From Parasutterella excrementihominis YIT 11859 (GTDB lineage Bacteria; Pseudomonadota; Gammaproteobacteria; Burkholderiales; Burkholderiaceae_F), in contig NZ_GL883691.1 of the NCBI RefSeq assembly GCF_000205025.1, positions 34,916 through 98,915 on the forward strand: a stretch of DNA of 64,000 nucleotides, in the 5' to 3' direction. The translations under genes and the position numbers were made by a program. Every line of letters begins with the position of its first letter. The stretch's first letter is position 1. This document shows positions 1-15,000 of this stretch, one piece after another. Under the pieces are notes generated by a model, which ran no database searches, was not told the origin of the DNA, and was given only the letters and a program-made list of their open reading frames with translations.

Positions 1-3000
1 GTTTGCCGAGGAATACACGTTGTCACGGACGAGAATCATCGTGCCCATGGCAAAGAAACCTCATCGTTAATCGTCCCCGTTGAATTATTGGTTATGGAAG
101 CCTCTTTACTAACGCTTCCTTTAACTGCGGTCGCAGAAGCGCTGGATCACGCAATCACCGTGGACCCAAACTGGACAGGAACGACGATTACCAGCTCACA
201 AGACAATCTGCATCACGATATCTCGACGAGCTATATCAACGGATCGGTTGCCGCAAATAAGTTCACTCAGTTCCGGGTAGGAGAAAAGCATCTTGTAGAC
301 ATGCATCTCCCGGAAAATACAAACCACTTGGTGAACTTTGTCGACAACAAGATTTCCGTTAACGGAACGGTTAACGCATTAAAAGAAAACAAGATCGGAG
401 GCAATCTTTACTTTGTTTCCCCGCAGGGAATGATCGTCGGTAAAACCGGTGTGATCAATGCCGGAAGTTTGACGGCCGTGATTACCACGGACGATGCCTA
501 TAAAAAGTACAGTGAGTTATCAGACAAAAAACTTCCTTTAGGATTAGGCCAAACAGAAGAACAAGCGCTTGCAACCTTGCAGAAAATGCAGCAAGGAGAA
601 GTTCCTCTTAATCCTGTCGGTGTGATTACAGTTAACGGAAGCATCAATGCAGGTAATCGAATCACACTTGCTGCTTCCCAGATCCATTTAGAGTTTGGCG
701 CAAAGCTTTCCAATTTGGAAACGGATTTCAAAAACCTCGTTCATATTAAAGAAGGTCAAAACATCGTTACTAAAAGCTCGGTTTCTGACACTTTGGTGAC
801 GCAAGAGGCGGCTGACGGTTCCGGCGATATACTTCTATTGGCCAGAAGCGACAGCTCCGGGACCGGATCGATTGCAGGATCCGTCACGAAACAGAAAGTC
901 CAAGCAAAGGTCAAAGTTGCGAACGGAGCTTCCGTCAAATCTCGAGGAAATGTCAAAGTTTCTTCTATGGCAGGTAACGGTGTCTATGACATCGATAAGA
1001 AGCTTCGTCCGTCGGGTTACGACAAGCTCACAGAAGAAGAAAAGGCTAAAAAAGATCGAGAAATCGGCCATTTCGTTTCTGACGGTAAACACAAGCTCTT
1101 GGATGTATCTTCCGAGATCAGGATTGACGGCGTTATCACCGCAGCTAAAGATCTTGACGTGAATTCCGTCGCAGAGAACCGTTTGGTTAAATCTTCTACG
1201 ACAATGGCTGACCTTTCGACAGGTTTAACGCTGGAGATTTTAGGAACGGCAACACCGTTCAATGAAGCGGTTTATTACGCGGACTTAAAGACATCTTCTC
1301 TCATCAATATTGGTAAGGACGCGAGCCTTTCTGCCGGACAAAACTTATCCTTGGATTCTGTTGCAGATACCAAACTTGAAGCGGGAACTTCGACGAGTCT
1401 CTTTGACCTATTCAATACCGAATCAACCCAGAAGGTTCCTTCAATCGCGGCAATCGTCGCGCTTGCTGACAGTTCGAGCACGGTCAACGTCGCCGGATCT
1501 TTAAGGGCCGGAAAAGACTTAACTATCACTTCAGCGGATGACTTAACGGTAGAAGCTTCGGCTACGGCTGCGACAAAAGAAAGCAAAGCGGTTCAAACTT
1601 CGGTCCTCGTTGCCAGACTCAAAGGTACATCTGACATCAATGTTGAAAGTTCGGCATTGCTGGACATCGTAAAAGACGCTGGAAAAGTCGAAATTTCCTC
1701 GAATCAAAACAGTTCCGTTAAAACCGAATCTTCAGTCGTTGTTCAGGATGGCAGTTACGGCGGTTTAGCTTTCAACTACACTGAATTGGATACGCATTCG
1801 AACGTCCTTCTGAACACCGGATTCACAAACGAGGCTTTGGAAGCTTCGGTTACAGCTAAGAATGTCACAGAAGATCTAACCATTAAGGCAGATAATGCTG
1901 TCGGCGCTTCCGGCATCTCAAAACTTCTCTATGACACCATCGGTGCGGTATCGAGGGACTTTGTTGCCGGACTCATGGGGCAGGCAGGTCAGGGCGTAGA
2001 TAGCAAGTTTGATTCGACCAAATTTAAACTTGGCGGCGCGGTTGGCGTTGTCCTCGGATCCCAAACTTCTTCTGTCATCGTTAATACTCCGGTGATTGAA
2101 GGCTGCTCCATCGGTCTTCAAACAGCAGGCAACTTAAACCTTTCCTCTGATGTGCTCTTACGAGATCATCATTATCTGGTGACTTCTAAAGTTTCTTCCG
2201 CGGCGCCGGAAGGAGAAACGAGCCAAACGAAACTTCAGGGTTCTTTGGCAGTTTTAGTCGCGCTCTCCGGAGACGAAAAAGAAGCCGTTCGATCAATCCT
2301 CGAAATCGGCAATGATTCCGTGCTTAAAGCGAACAACGGACAACTTGTCTTAGATTCGGAAGCCGAGATTGAGTGGAATCGTCTCACCAAGATGAAGGAA
2401 GATTTCGCTAAGGCTCGTGATCGACTCAAGGCCATTTTTGCTCATGAATTCAAAGATCAATGGGCAAAAGTCGAAGAAGCATTTGACAAGGTCGACGCAG
2501 ACTTCAACAGTGTCAGCGACGCTAATCTTTCTTTTATCGAAAAGATTAAAAAAGTCGGAACCTCTTTCGGAACGCTGGGTTCTGCATTAGGAACTTTCTT
2601 CGGAGAAGTAAAGGTTATCGGTTCGGCCGGAGCTGAGACTGGCAATGTTGTCATGAGTCTGCTTGAATTCATTAAGCCGACCAATTATTTAAATGCTTAT
2701 GCCGCGTCCGCCGGTGACGCTTCTTCGGATAATTCAGTTTGGAGTGCAACCGGAACGGCAATGGTCATCAACCAGAAGACCGCTTCTTTATTAAATGTCG
2801 GCAAAAACACAAGGATTGAAGCGCACGGAACGCCTTCTGCCGATTCTCAAAGCAATGGAAATCTCATCGTTCGTTCTAATGCTCTAAACGAAAGCTTAGT
2901 TTTGGGCGGAAAGGCTGCGACGGTATTCGGTATTCCGATACCGGATATGGAAAAAGCCAGCGCGCTCGGTGCTACGGTGGTTTACAACCAGCTGACATCT

Positions 3001-6000
3001 TCCAGCCGCTTAATCGTCCGAGAAAATGCTCAGCTGACTGCGGACAATGTTGCACTCCTTACAGCCCAAGACAGTATTTACGGATTAACCATCGGCGCAG
3101 CTGCCGACGTCAATAAAGGTGATTTAAGTCTGGAAGGTTTAGCGGCTGTTGCCGTAACCAACGGAACTAACTTGGTTTGGCTCGATGACGAGTCCCAAGT
3201 AAAAGGCTCTTCGGTCGAAGTCAGCGCTAAGCGCGATGACGACGTACAAACGATTGCAGGCGCTGTTGTTGTAGACATATCCGACAATGCAAACAAAGCG
3301 GCCGGCGCCGGCATTGCTGTGAATGCCGGTAAGTTAGGCAATGAGCTCAGAGTTAAAGACAACGACGTTATTGCTGAGCAAGATCGTTCGCTCTATGAGG
3401 CGCAAGGTTTCTTAGAGGCTTCCGGCGCCGATGGTAAGGTCAATTTGCTGGCCTCCGAAGACCTGGCCATGAACGCGATCGGCGTTGCAGGCGGTGTCGG
3501 CGTATCCGGCCATAGCCCGGAATCCAATGATCCTCCGGGCAAAATTTCACAATTCTTCTCCGGCCTCGGAGACAAAGCCACTTACGTTAAGGAAGGGCTG
3601 AGCTTCTATTTAGAAGAAGGCGGCCCGCTTTTAGCGCAGAAGGCCAATGGTTTAGGACATTCGATCAGAGACAAATTTAACCGTAATCAGTCTCAGAACG
3701 ATCCGACCAGCTCCTCGATGAGCGGAAACAATAATTCCAACCTTGCGCAAAACGGCAGTACTGCAAGTACCACGAGCAGTTCAACTTCGGGTGTGGCCCA
3801 GGGCGGAACTTCTCAGTTCCAATTAGGTGCTGCAGGAAGTGCCGCTTGGAACGACACTGACACGGAAAACGAAGTCAACATCGAGGTCGGTAACTTCCAA
3901 ATCAAAGCGCCGGAAGAAGTCTCGGTCGATGCGGTCACGGATAAATGGGTCGGCGCGTGGGCCGGCGCTGCTGGTATTAACTACATCTCTGAACTGAATG
4001 CGGCAAATTATGCCGCCGGCATTGCAGGCGCTGTTGCCGGAAACACCGGAAACTACAAGACGGCAGTCAATATCGATGCAACGAAGTTAAATTCTCAGGG
4101 CTTAAAGTTCAATACGGACTTAAAGAAACTGAATATTCGTTCAGTGTCTGACGGTACGACGGTGGCAGAAGGCTTGGCCGCAGCCTTGTCGTTAGGTGCA
4201 GCTAAATTCAGCGGGGCTTTCGATGCAGGAGTTTCTGCCAATCTCATCGGGAATACGGTTTCTACAAACGTTAAAGGTTTGTCTCAGTTAGACGGGTCTG
4301 CGTTTAATACGGCTTACAACCAAGTGAGCTGGGTCGGAGACAATCAAGTCACGGGCGGCATCGGGTTCTCTTTCGGCAAAGGCGGCAATACCGGCGCTAA
4401 GTCTTTCGGTGGTTCTTTGATTTTTGCCGTGGCAGACATCGACAACACCGTTTCTTCTGAATTTGCCGACAGCACTCTGAAACTCGCCGGAACCAGCGCC
4501 GTTCGAGCCCTTTCCGATATAACTCAAGTTACGACTGCTGTTTCTTCTGCCGTGACGACTGGAGAATCATCCTTTGCACTTTCCGGCGCCGCGGCAAGCT
4601 CCGAGCTGACGAATAATGTTTCAACGACGCTTAATGGACTCAGTATTTCTGTAGCCGGAGAGGGCGGATTTGAAGCAGCGGCGCGTTCTTCCGGCGGTCA
4701 GGAAGCCGATGAATTTGAAAACCTCGCGGATCGCAAATGGTATGTCGACAATCTCGACGAGCTCAACAATGAGTCTTATTTTAAAGATGTCGGATTAAGA
4801 ACATCACCGGATGCTGAAGAAACGGGCAAAGATAGTTCAAAAGAACAAACCCAGAACCTTGGTGATTTATACGATCAGGCCGGCAAGATGAAACAAATTA
4901 CCGTCGCAGTTTCTCCTGCGATTGGTGCCGGGGGCTCCTCCGGTGGCGCCGGTGTGGTTGTGAATCAGATTCACAACCAATTTGCGGTAAATGCCTCCGG
5001 AACCGTCATCAATACCGATAACGCATCTTCTTCCGTTGTTTTAGATGCCAAAGATGACGCCTTTTCTCTCGGCGTAGCCGTTGGTGTGGCCGGAGGCAAA
5101 GGCAAATTCAACGCGGCAGGTTCGGTTGTTGTATCGAACGTCGATCAAGGTGCTTCTGTTGTCGTTAATGATTTGACCTCGACTGTTAATCGTTTAAATG
5201 TCCATGCCGACAGTGGGGCAACAACGGTCAATGTCGGAGGCAACTTCGGTGTTAATGTCGGCGACGGAGCGATTGGAGCTGTCGGGGCTTCTGTTGTGGT
5301 AGCTAACACCAACAATAAAGCTTCTGCGGATGTTGACGGTCTGAATCTTTCTTCCGTCCAGTTCAGTAGCTCCAAATTAGATATTGCCGCGGTTAACCGT
5401 GCCTCAGCTTGGGCGGCCGCTGCGGACGGAGCAGTGTCGGTTTCCGGTTTAGGTATTGGAGGTGCAGTTGCGGTTAATCGCGTTAAGAACGATGCGTTGG
5501 TCCAATTAAAGAATTCAAGATTAACGGGGCTCAAAGAGGCAGCACTTAATTCTTCTGATAAGGCTGCCATTTGGACGATGGCAGGAAATGTTTCTGTTGC
5601 CCCGGAAGGCAAAGCCGGTCTCTCCGGAGCGGTAGCTTACGCGTCTTCCCGCAGCTCTCAAACTCAAGCAATTGCTGACAGTGTGGTGATTGCTCAGCCG
5701 GAAGGTTCGAATAATCTGACGGATTTCTCTGTTGATGCCGAAGCTGATGACCATATTTCAACGCTTGTGCTGAGCGTCGGCGTGGCCGGCGGCAATGTCG
5801 GTCTGTCGGGAGCTGCCGGAACCAACGAGATCAATCGCTCCGCTAATGCTTCCGTCAATAACCTTTCGACGGTTAACTACACAAAAGACCAAACCACCCA
5901 AGGGGTCAAGGATCAAGCAGCCAAAGCGTTAAATGCCTTATCTGTTCATGCTTCAAGCAGCACTAATATTGATAACCTTGGCATTGTTGCAGGAGTGGGT

Positions 6001-9000
6001 GCTCAAGGCGCCGGTATCGGAGTCGGTGTTGCTGTCAACCGAGTCAACACGGATACGACAGCAGCTCTGAGTGCTTCGGATAAACAGAGACTTGTTTCTT
6101 CCGATACTTTGACGGTTTTGGCCGAATCCAATAACGACATTGATACGATCGGAATAGGCGGAGCCGGCGGCAGTAAAGCCGGTGTCACGGCTTCAACAGC
6201 TATTAATTTAGTCACGAACAACACCGCAGCTCGGACCAATAACTTAAATGCAGAGTACGCAGGGGCAGCCCTCATTCAAGCAAGAAGTGACGATACGATC
6301 GGAACATATGGCGGCCAACTCCAGGGTGCTCAAAATGCAGCTGTAGGAGCAACAGTCACGGTTTCAGAAAAACGCGGACTTACTCAGGCCGAAATCCTGA
6401 ATTCCGACTTCGTTCGTTCTGCTCAGGAAACTTCTTTGGTTCTGACAACTAAGGCAGGAGTTGATAAAGATGCGATCAACTCGAAGATTGTCGAAGATGT
6501 TTCTGTTGCTGCCTCGCTGAGAAATTCAAGACAGGACAAGACTGTTTCCGGATTAATGGTTGACGCTTCTTCTACAGAAACTTTTAAGACTTTCTACATT
6601 ACCGGAGGAGGGGCCAAGGATGCCGCGGTCACAGCCACGGGAAACGTCAATTATTTTGGTGGAAAGACAGAAACGAAGGTTCAGTCCTCGAATTTGAATG
6701 CCGGTTCCGGCGCTCTGATGGTCGGAGCTTCTGACGCTGCGAACGTGGATACTGTGATTGCGACTGCGAGCGGTGCTTTGGGGGCGGCGATTGGCGTTGT
6801 AACGAATATCATCACCACTGATCATTCAACCGGTGTAGTAGTTACCGGAACATCAACAGATAAATCTTCATTAACAGGTACCTCTGTTTCTGTTGATGCA
6901 GATGCTAAAGAAGGTATTTCTTCCTTACTAATTGCCGCCTCAGGTGCTCAGTATGCAGCGGTTAGTGCTTCCGTTAACGTGAATCGGCAGCTCTCGGATG
7001 TTTCTGCTGCAGTGGATCAGACGGAAGTGCTAGATTCATTCGCGCAGAACGCAAATTATTTGGGCAGGATTACGACTTCTGCCATTACAGCTGCAGGCTC
7101 TCAATATGCTGCGGTACCGATCAGCGTGGTTATCAACTACGCTGATAATGCAGTTTCTTCTTCTGTAGCTCATTCGATCCTGAGAGCTGAGGGCCAGTCA
7201 GCTTCAGTGGGTGCGAATCGCATCTCGGAATTTTCTTCTTTGAACGTGACCGCTTCCGGAGCAATGTATGGAGCAGTCGCTGGGCTCGTGAACGTTAATA
7301 CGATTGAAGGTGCGACATCTGCTGAAGTCAACGATTCGGAAGTTAAGGCCGGTCAGTTCAGCGTCAATGCAGAAAACGAAGACCATCTGAAAGTCACAGA
7401 TGTTACTGCTACGGGTGCTATCGGAAGTTTGGGTGCTTCGGTCGTCGTTTCTTATTTTAAAGGCTCCTCGGCCGCTAACCTTCGTAATTCAATCGTTACA
7501 GCTGACAAACTCACGGTTTCCTCTCTTCAGGATCATTACGTTAACGGAACGGTTGCGTTTGCTTCCGGCGGTATCGGAACGATCGGTGCAAATGTATTCT
7601 CGCTGGTGATCGGTTCGGGAGACAATCCTTTCGCTTCAAACCGTCAAGATCTTGGCAGCGCAGAAGACACAGTTAATAAATATCTGTCCGATTACGCATC
7701 TTCAGGCACCGGATCTCTCGGCTTTATTACAGAGAATGATGAGCTGACTCAGGAAGAAAAAGACAAAATCGTCGGTTCGGCCGCAGCGGCAGACGCAAGC
7801 GTGTCCTCGGGAAGTGGGAATGGAACTTCCGTTGTGGTGTCGGGCAATTACCTGACGGTTGGAAGCAGTGATGTCTCTGTTAAGGAAGATTCAAAGGCAG
7901 GCAGCATTGACGTTACGCTCGGCAGCGGAAGTGCCGGTGCAGGAGTATTAGCGGCCTCTGTCATTACGTTGCGCCGTCATTACAACAATAAAGTTAATCT
8001 CAGCGGCAACACGATCACATCAAAGGATAACTTTAACGTTCTCAATTCACTCGAAGGTAAGACCAACCTTGAGGCGATCCAAACTTCGCTGGCTCTTGCC
8101 AGCGGAACTGCAGCTTATGCGGACGCCGAAATCACGGGCGGCGCTTCGACGATCTGGGAAGGCAACGTTTCCGGAGGAATTAAACTCGAAGAGCCAAAGC
8201 CTGACGGCAGTAAAGATGAGGCCAATAAGGCGGAAGAGAATAAACCTCAAACGACCAATCCCGTATTTGAGATTAAGACGGAAAATAAATCAGAAATCCA
8301 TCTGAAGTCCTTCGGAATTACGGTTGCGGCAGCCTCCGGCGGCGGAATGGTCGCAGAAATTCGTGATAAAAGCCGTGTAGAAAGCCAAGTTCTGAATTCA
8401 AGGATTAATTCTTCGTTTAATGCCTCTGCAGTTCGTCAGCAAAAACTCTTTGCCGAATCGACTGCAGGCTACGGCGGCGCCATCAACGGAGTAGGTGCGC
8501 TAGCAAAGGTCTATGACGGAACCGATGGTGAGATTTCAACTCGAACGATCTTTAACGGAAATACAGCCGGCGGCGACGTCAGTCTGACCACAAATAACCG
8601 TCCGGATATCACGGTTAAGAGTTACGGTGCCGGAGCCGGAGGCCTCGGGATTGGTGTGGTTCAGTCGATTGCCGAAACCCGAGGTAAAGTCATTTCCGAA
8701 GTGACTGGAAATGTATTTAGTCATGCTAATTTGACAGTGGCAGCCGGTGCCGGTCTCGGAGATGAAAGTGGAGCCTTAAAGATGACGGCCGACTCTCAAA
8801 CCTACGGCGGTGCCATCATTGCTTCGATTCCTGTCAATACCTCAGAGATCACGAATTCGAATCAGGTCGAAAGCAAAATTGAACTGTCCGGTGATTCTTC
8901 TTTGGAGAACTTCACTTCGGTAACAGAAGGCAGTGCTGTCTATTTGTCTAAGACAACCGCAGGTACGGGAGGAACGATTGCCTCGGGCAATAATTCCGCA

Positions 9001-12000
9001 GAAGTGAACCATAAGGTATCGGTGAAGAACGAAGTTTCTTCTTCGTCTTCAGTGGGAGTTAAGAATGCGGTTGTAACAGCTTCTAATAAAGAAAAGGCGA
9101 TGGTTCTTGCCGACAGTGCCGGAGGCGGAATTATTCTTGCCGAAGGTACCGATCTTGACGCAAATGCGGCTCAAGTAAAACATACAGATCGCTCTGATAC
9201 GACTTTAACTGTCAGCGGCCGTTGGAATGTTCAAGATGCAGCATCCTTTGTGACCTCGGGCGAACACAACATCGGCATGAAAGCCGATAACACCAAAGGC
9301 GCTTTGGCCGGAGGAAGCGGTGCTTCGCTGATCAACGACATGCAAGGCACTAACAAAGTCTCGATCGGGGATGGCTCGGCAATTAACGCTTCCGGTATTC
9401 TTGTTGGAGCCTCTGATAATTGGGACGTTCATGCCGCTGAAGGAACTTATGCCGTTGACTCCCGTGTTTACGGAGCCTTTGTCGGTACCGGCATTAAAGC
9501 AAGCAATACGGAAAACCGTACCCAACAGGTCGATATCGGTAAAAATGTGGTATTGACTGCAGATGATCTGACCATTTCTGCGAAGAATGTCGGAAGAACT
9601 AGTCTGAAGGTTCGTGCTCAAACGGCCGGTGCCGTTGCCGGTGTGACAGCAGAAAACTTCGAAACCCTAAATACTCAAAATAGAATTAACTTGGCCGACG
9701 GTGTGCGTTTAACTGCTAGTAGCGCCGAAGGCACGCTGACGATTGCCGCCTCTTCTGACGAAGATGTTGAAGCACAGAGCGTCGGAGATGTTCAAGGCGC
9801 AGCGGTAGCCGGGGCAGGGGCCAAGGTTTCCGTCAACCAAAATCGCACCAATGAAGTAAATGTCGGCAGCGGTTCTAACATCTTGTCGAAAGGCAAGTTG
9901 GCGATTAGAGCAGGCAGAGATGCTGATGGCTCGAACTCTCAGTTTGATTTAGTGAGCTATGCGCACGCTTACAGCCACTCAGCCATCGGCGGAACGGATT
10001 CGGAAGTTTCCGACAGTCTTAACCTGACCAATAAGCTCAATCTCAACGGAGAAATCAAATCTTGGCGTGATACTGAGCTTTACGCACAAAGCGGCGATGT
10101 TTCTACGGATGAGACAGCACGTTATTGGTTCTGGACGTCTGCGTCGGATGCCGGCGAAGTCTCGATTGCTTCAACAGCGGCCGGAACAAAATCCAAGAAT
10201 CTGACCACCGACAATAAGATCCAGGTCGGCGGACTCGTTCAAGCCGGTGTGAATGCCAAAGCAGATATTCAGATCAGCGGAATTGCTTCGCCCAACGAAT
10301 CAGGCGTGACCCTGGATTCACAAAATCCCTTAACGATCACAAAGACTGGCGTTGATGATGAATCCGTCAGCGGTGTGAAGGCAGAATCCCTGACGAACAT
10401 GTACTGGCAGCGTCATGAGGAACTTCAGAAAGCGATGCAGGATTACGGCACGACGAATCCCTCCTTGCTTGCTGCTTACAAGGCCGAAGACGAACTGCTT
10501 CTTACGACAATGGAGCAGAAGGGCCTTTTGATCCGGGGAGAGAACGGTAATTTCTCGCTTATTGATCAGACAAGCCGCCCTTATGTCCAAATTTCCAATG
10601 TCACAGTCTCGGGTGGAAATATTTCTGCCTTCACGGATAGCGTAACCGGAGGAGGTTCTTTAATCGCTAAAACCGCTGAGGGGATCAATATTGATAACCA
10701 AGCCACAGTGGCATTGAAGCTGAGCGATATCCAAATTTTGGATAAAGGCGGCGAGTTTAAACTGAACGATCAGGTTGTTATCGATAAGACCGGCGCGTTG
10801 GGTTCGTTCCGTGGCCAGTTAACGACGTCAGCTAATTCAGAAGCTCCGTCAATAAAGGTTAACTCTGCTTACAACGGATTGGTTCTAGTTACCTCGGACG
10901 GTAAAGAGCAAAGAATCAATCCGGATACCAGCATTGATATTTCCGGAAAACTGATTAACCGGGCAGGAAATATCTCTGTAAGCAGCGGAGGCGATGTTTA
11001 CGCCGATAAAACAGCTTCGATTTCTGCCGGAGGTTCTTTAGGAGTCACGGCAAAAGGTTCTATTACTCAGTCTTACAGAGGAGGATTGTTTAACGTCGGA
11101 GGCTCTGTTGAAGAGCTATGGAAAGACGAAGTCGGAAGCTTAGACACCCAATCCTCAGTCAGTTCAAATGCCGACCATGTGTACGGTCCGGGCAAACTTG
11201 GTAATGCAGACAATGGTCAAGCCGGAGACATGGTTGCCGGAGGAAGTATTTTCCTCGCAGCCGATGCGATTAACTTAAACGGCTACGTTCAAAGCGGTTA
11301 TGCGAAATACGGTTTGACTTTGTCGGACACAGAAGTCGACAAGAAGATTTCTTCTATTAAGGCAAATTGGCAGGCACACGGATCACCCTCGGATGTCAAC
11401 AGCAGAACACCGCAGTATGCCCTTCAGGAAGGCGGTCCTGTTTGGGATGAAGCTTCCAAGTCCTATAAGTATCAAGTCGCAGCCTGGTACGATCCGGTCA
11501 ATGACAGGGTGATCGTCGATGACATTTCTCCGCAAGGCGGACAGATTTACATTACCGGAAGAGTGGCAAGCACAGGCGGCGGCCAATTGTCCGTGGCGAA
11601 CGGTTCGGCAGACATCAATATCAACGTCGGCAACCGCGACGTTCTGCTTGGAAATGCCGATACCGGCAATATTGAGGGCCTGATTCAAATCACAGATACA
11701 AACTCGGGATTTAAAGATTCCGATAAGCCCGATAATGCGATTGCTAAGGTTACCGAAATTCGTAAAGGGAACGCTGTTGCTTACTGGCTCAACTCCGACG
11801 GAACTAAAACGGCTGGGACCAAAGTCCTAGATAGTTCTTACGACCCCTTGACCGACCAGTTATATGGCTGGACCGACGGAAAAGGTTCAACAACGGTCAC
11901 TACTCGATATAACTCCCAAAAGTTTACCGTTTGGGATGCATTTGATTACGGCGAGCCTACAAACTGGGCGTCAGTAAATACGACAACAGTAAGAGATGCA

Positions 12001-15000
12001 GACTTAGCAAACGGCTCGACCATTTGGGTAGCAGACCGTCCTGAAGGAAAGAATGAGAATTTTGAGGCTTGGACTACACATGTGAGCAGTTCGGAGAGCT
12101 CAACGGTTACTCATTGGACAACTTATAACACTTGGGTCCACTTCTCAGGCACACATCACACTCAGAAAGTTACGACCACTTCGACTTCAACGCTTTATTC
12201 CTACACGGTAAAGGCTGACCATCAAGTAGGTACGTCTTTCTTAAGCGGAACCAATACAATCGTGATTAAAAGCGGTAAGTCAGTCCTGCTCGGAGGCGCT
12301 GTGAACGCCCAGGGCGGTTCTGTTAGCTTGATTGCAGGGAACAACATCCTCAATCAAAGCGGAGCCGCAGCAATAACCGGAGCATCTAATCTGACCTTGA
12401 AAGCAGATTCAGGATCAATTGGCTCGGAAGGATCTGCTATTAAGTGGACAGCAGCCGGAAGTTCCGACAAGCAGTTAAATCTAACGGCAACCGCTGGCAA
12501 GTCTATTTATATTGATGCCAAGAATCTGAATTCGGGCGCAGCCGTTTCCGGATCCCTGAATGCCGGAGAAACGGTTTCTGCTGAATTCAGAGGCGGCGTT
12601 GACTTGAATTCGCTTTCCGGACAGAAGCTTTCTCTTGTTTCCCAAGAAGGCGGAATTAATATTAAGAGTCTGGATCACAAAGAGGCCTCTGATCTGTCGC
12701 AGCGTCTTGACCTGACTGCAGCAGGTGATATTTCTTTGAAATCTGTCGGAGATATTTCTGTTGGTCAGATCAGCACGAGTGGGGATGTCACAATTGATTC
12801 AGCCGGAAATATTTATGATGCGATTGATCGCTCGGATCGCGATGAGCGTTCGGCACAAAAACGCCTTGAAAGCTGGATTGAAGCCGGCATTCTGACGTCT
12901 GACGGAACTTCTAACGAAGGGGCTCGGTTTGCTAAAGACGAACAAGACATAAAAAATGGTATTACTTCCGACTTTAATCGATATCAGGCTTACCTAAACC
13001 ATGAGCAGGAAGCTGAAAAGGGTCGCGTAAGAGCGCTGACAACAGAAGAGCAAAAGGATTTTGCGGCTCTGAAGTCTCGCTTTGCGGGATGCGGCTCTGC
13101 AGAAGACGCAATTAACAAAGAAGCGAAAATTCAAGGCTCGGCATTAAATCTTGTTCAAGCATCGAAAGACAATTACGGCTGGACGCAGAACGAATTGCTC
13201 TTTGCAGTGTCTGAAGCCATCTTGAATCCCGATCCGAGCTATGTTCCTGAGTCAGGCGTTGCCAATATCAAAGCAGCAAATATTACGTTGAAGTCTGGCG
13301 CCGGAATCGGTCAGGAACTTGACGGTCATACGGCAAACATCAGCGATTTGGATGCTTCGACAGAAAAAGGCTTGAACCTCTACAAGCTTTTAGCTCGAGC
13401 AGAAGCTAATGACGTTACTTGGAACAAAAAAGCAGGCACTCTGACGATCAACTTAAAGAAAGCCTTTGAAGTCCATCAGAGCAGCGACACGAAATTAAAT
13501 GCGGATGCAGTAAACAGCATTTATCTACAGTCTGACTCTGAAAACACATTGAATCTCGGTTCCCTTTCTTCTCAAAACGGAGATATCCGTCTCACTGCTA
13601 CAAATGGAATCACTCTATCCGGAGAGGGTGCGGTTAAAGCTAAAGACTTGATCCTGAGAGCAGGGCTTGGTTCAATCGGATCCGCCGACAAACTTCTTAA
13701 AACGGCGATTACAGGATCGGCCGTGTTCTCCGGAAACGGAGGCGTATTTGTTGATCAAGACGGAACGCTTAATCTCCAATCCGTGGCCAGCGGTAAAGAT
13801 GTTGTATTGAAGGCTGACAATATTTATTCCGTTAAGGACACAAGCGGACAGAGCGGACGAATTAGCGGAACCAATTTCGCTTTTGAAACAGACGGCGAGA
13901 TCGGTCAGAAAGATGCAGCTTTGGGCTTGGATTCAGTCAATGACTTTAATGTTGTTCTGAAAGGCAAACCTCAGAATGTGTACCTTCAAGCCAATAGAGA
14001 ATCTGAAATGTCTGTGTCCGTGACCGAAGAGACAGTTACTTCAAATGTTGAGATCTCGACGGAAGGTTCTCTGAAAGTTAAAAAACTTGTTTCAGAAGGC
14101 GGAGAGATCGAATTTAATGCCAAAAAGACATTAACAATTGAAGAGATTCAGGCCAAAAGAGATGTGGCGGCTGAAGCTAACACGATCCACCTTAACGGAA
14201 CAGCGAAGACCTCTGATGGTAATCTGACTCTTAAGGCAGGCTCGTCGCTTTCGGTCGCAGACCATTCCACCCTTTCAGCTTTAAACGGAACCCTTGATCT
14301 TTCTGCACCGAAAACGACTTTCGGAAAAGCGCTAACGCTGGAAGCTAAAAAACTCGGCCTTACTACAAGCAATGATATTTCTTTGACGGACAGCAGTCTA
14401 ACTGCAGGAACAGATGGCCTTTCGTTAGTTTCTTCCGAAGGATCTGTCTCCATTAATGGCGGCGCATTAACGTCTCAGAACTCTATAAATGTTTCATCAG
14501 CTAAGGACACGACAATCAGCAGAACTGCTGTTTCTTCAGAAGGAAACGACGCAGAGGCCGGAGTCTTTTTGAGTTCTTCTGAAGGCGCAGTCAAAGTCAG
14601 TGACGGCTCGATCAATTCGAACGGTTCCGTCAAACTTTCTGCTGTCACAGACGCGCAGCTGACAAATGTTTCCGTATCGGCTAAGGGAACGGGAGAAGGC
14701 AGCGGAGTAGAAGTGAATTCCTCTCAAGGTTCCGTCATGATCGATGCCGGACAACTTGACTCTCAAAGTTCTATCCGACTTACTTCTGCAGCCGGCACAC
14801 AAGTGATGGGAGCCGATCTAATCGCCGCCGGCACTGGGGAATCGGAAGGCTTATTTATTAACTCAAATGGAGGAGCGGTTGAGGTAACAAGCAATACAGT
14901 AAGTTCAGGCTCAGTTATCGACATTGCGTCTCAAAAGGATGCCAGTCTAACTGTTGAAAGTTTGAATGCAGCTGGCAAACTCGATGTCGAGAGTAAAGAA

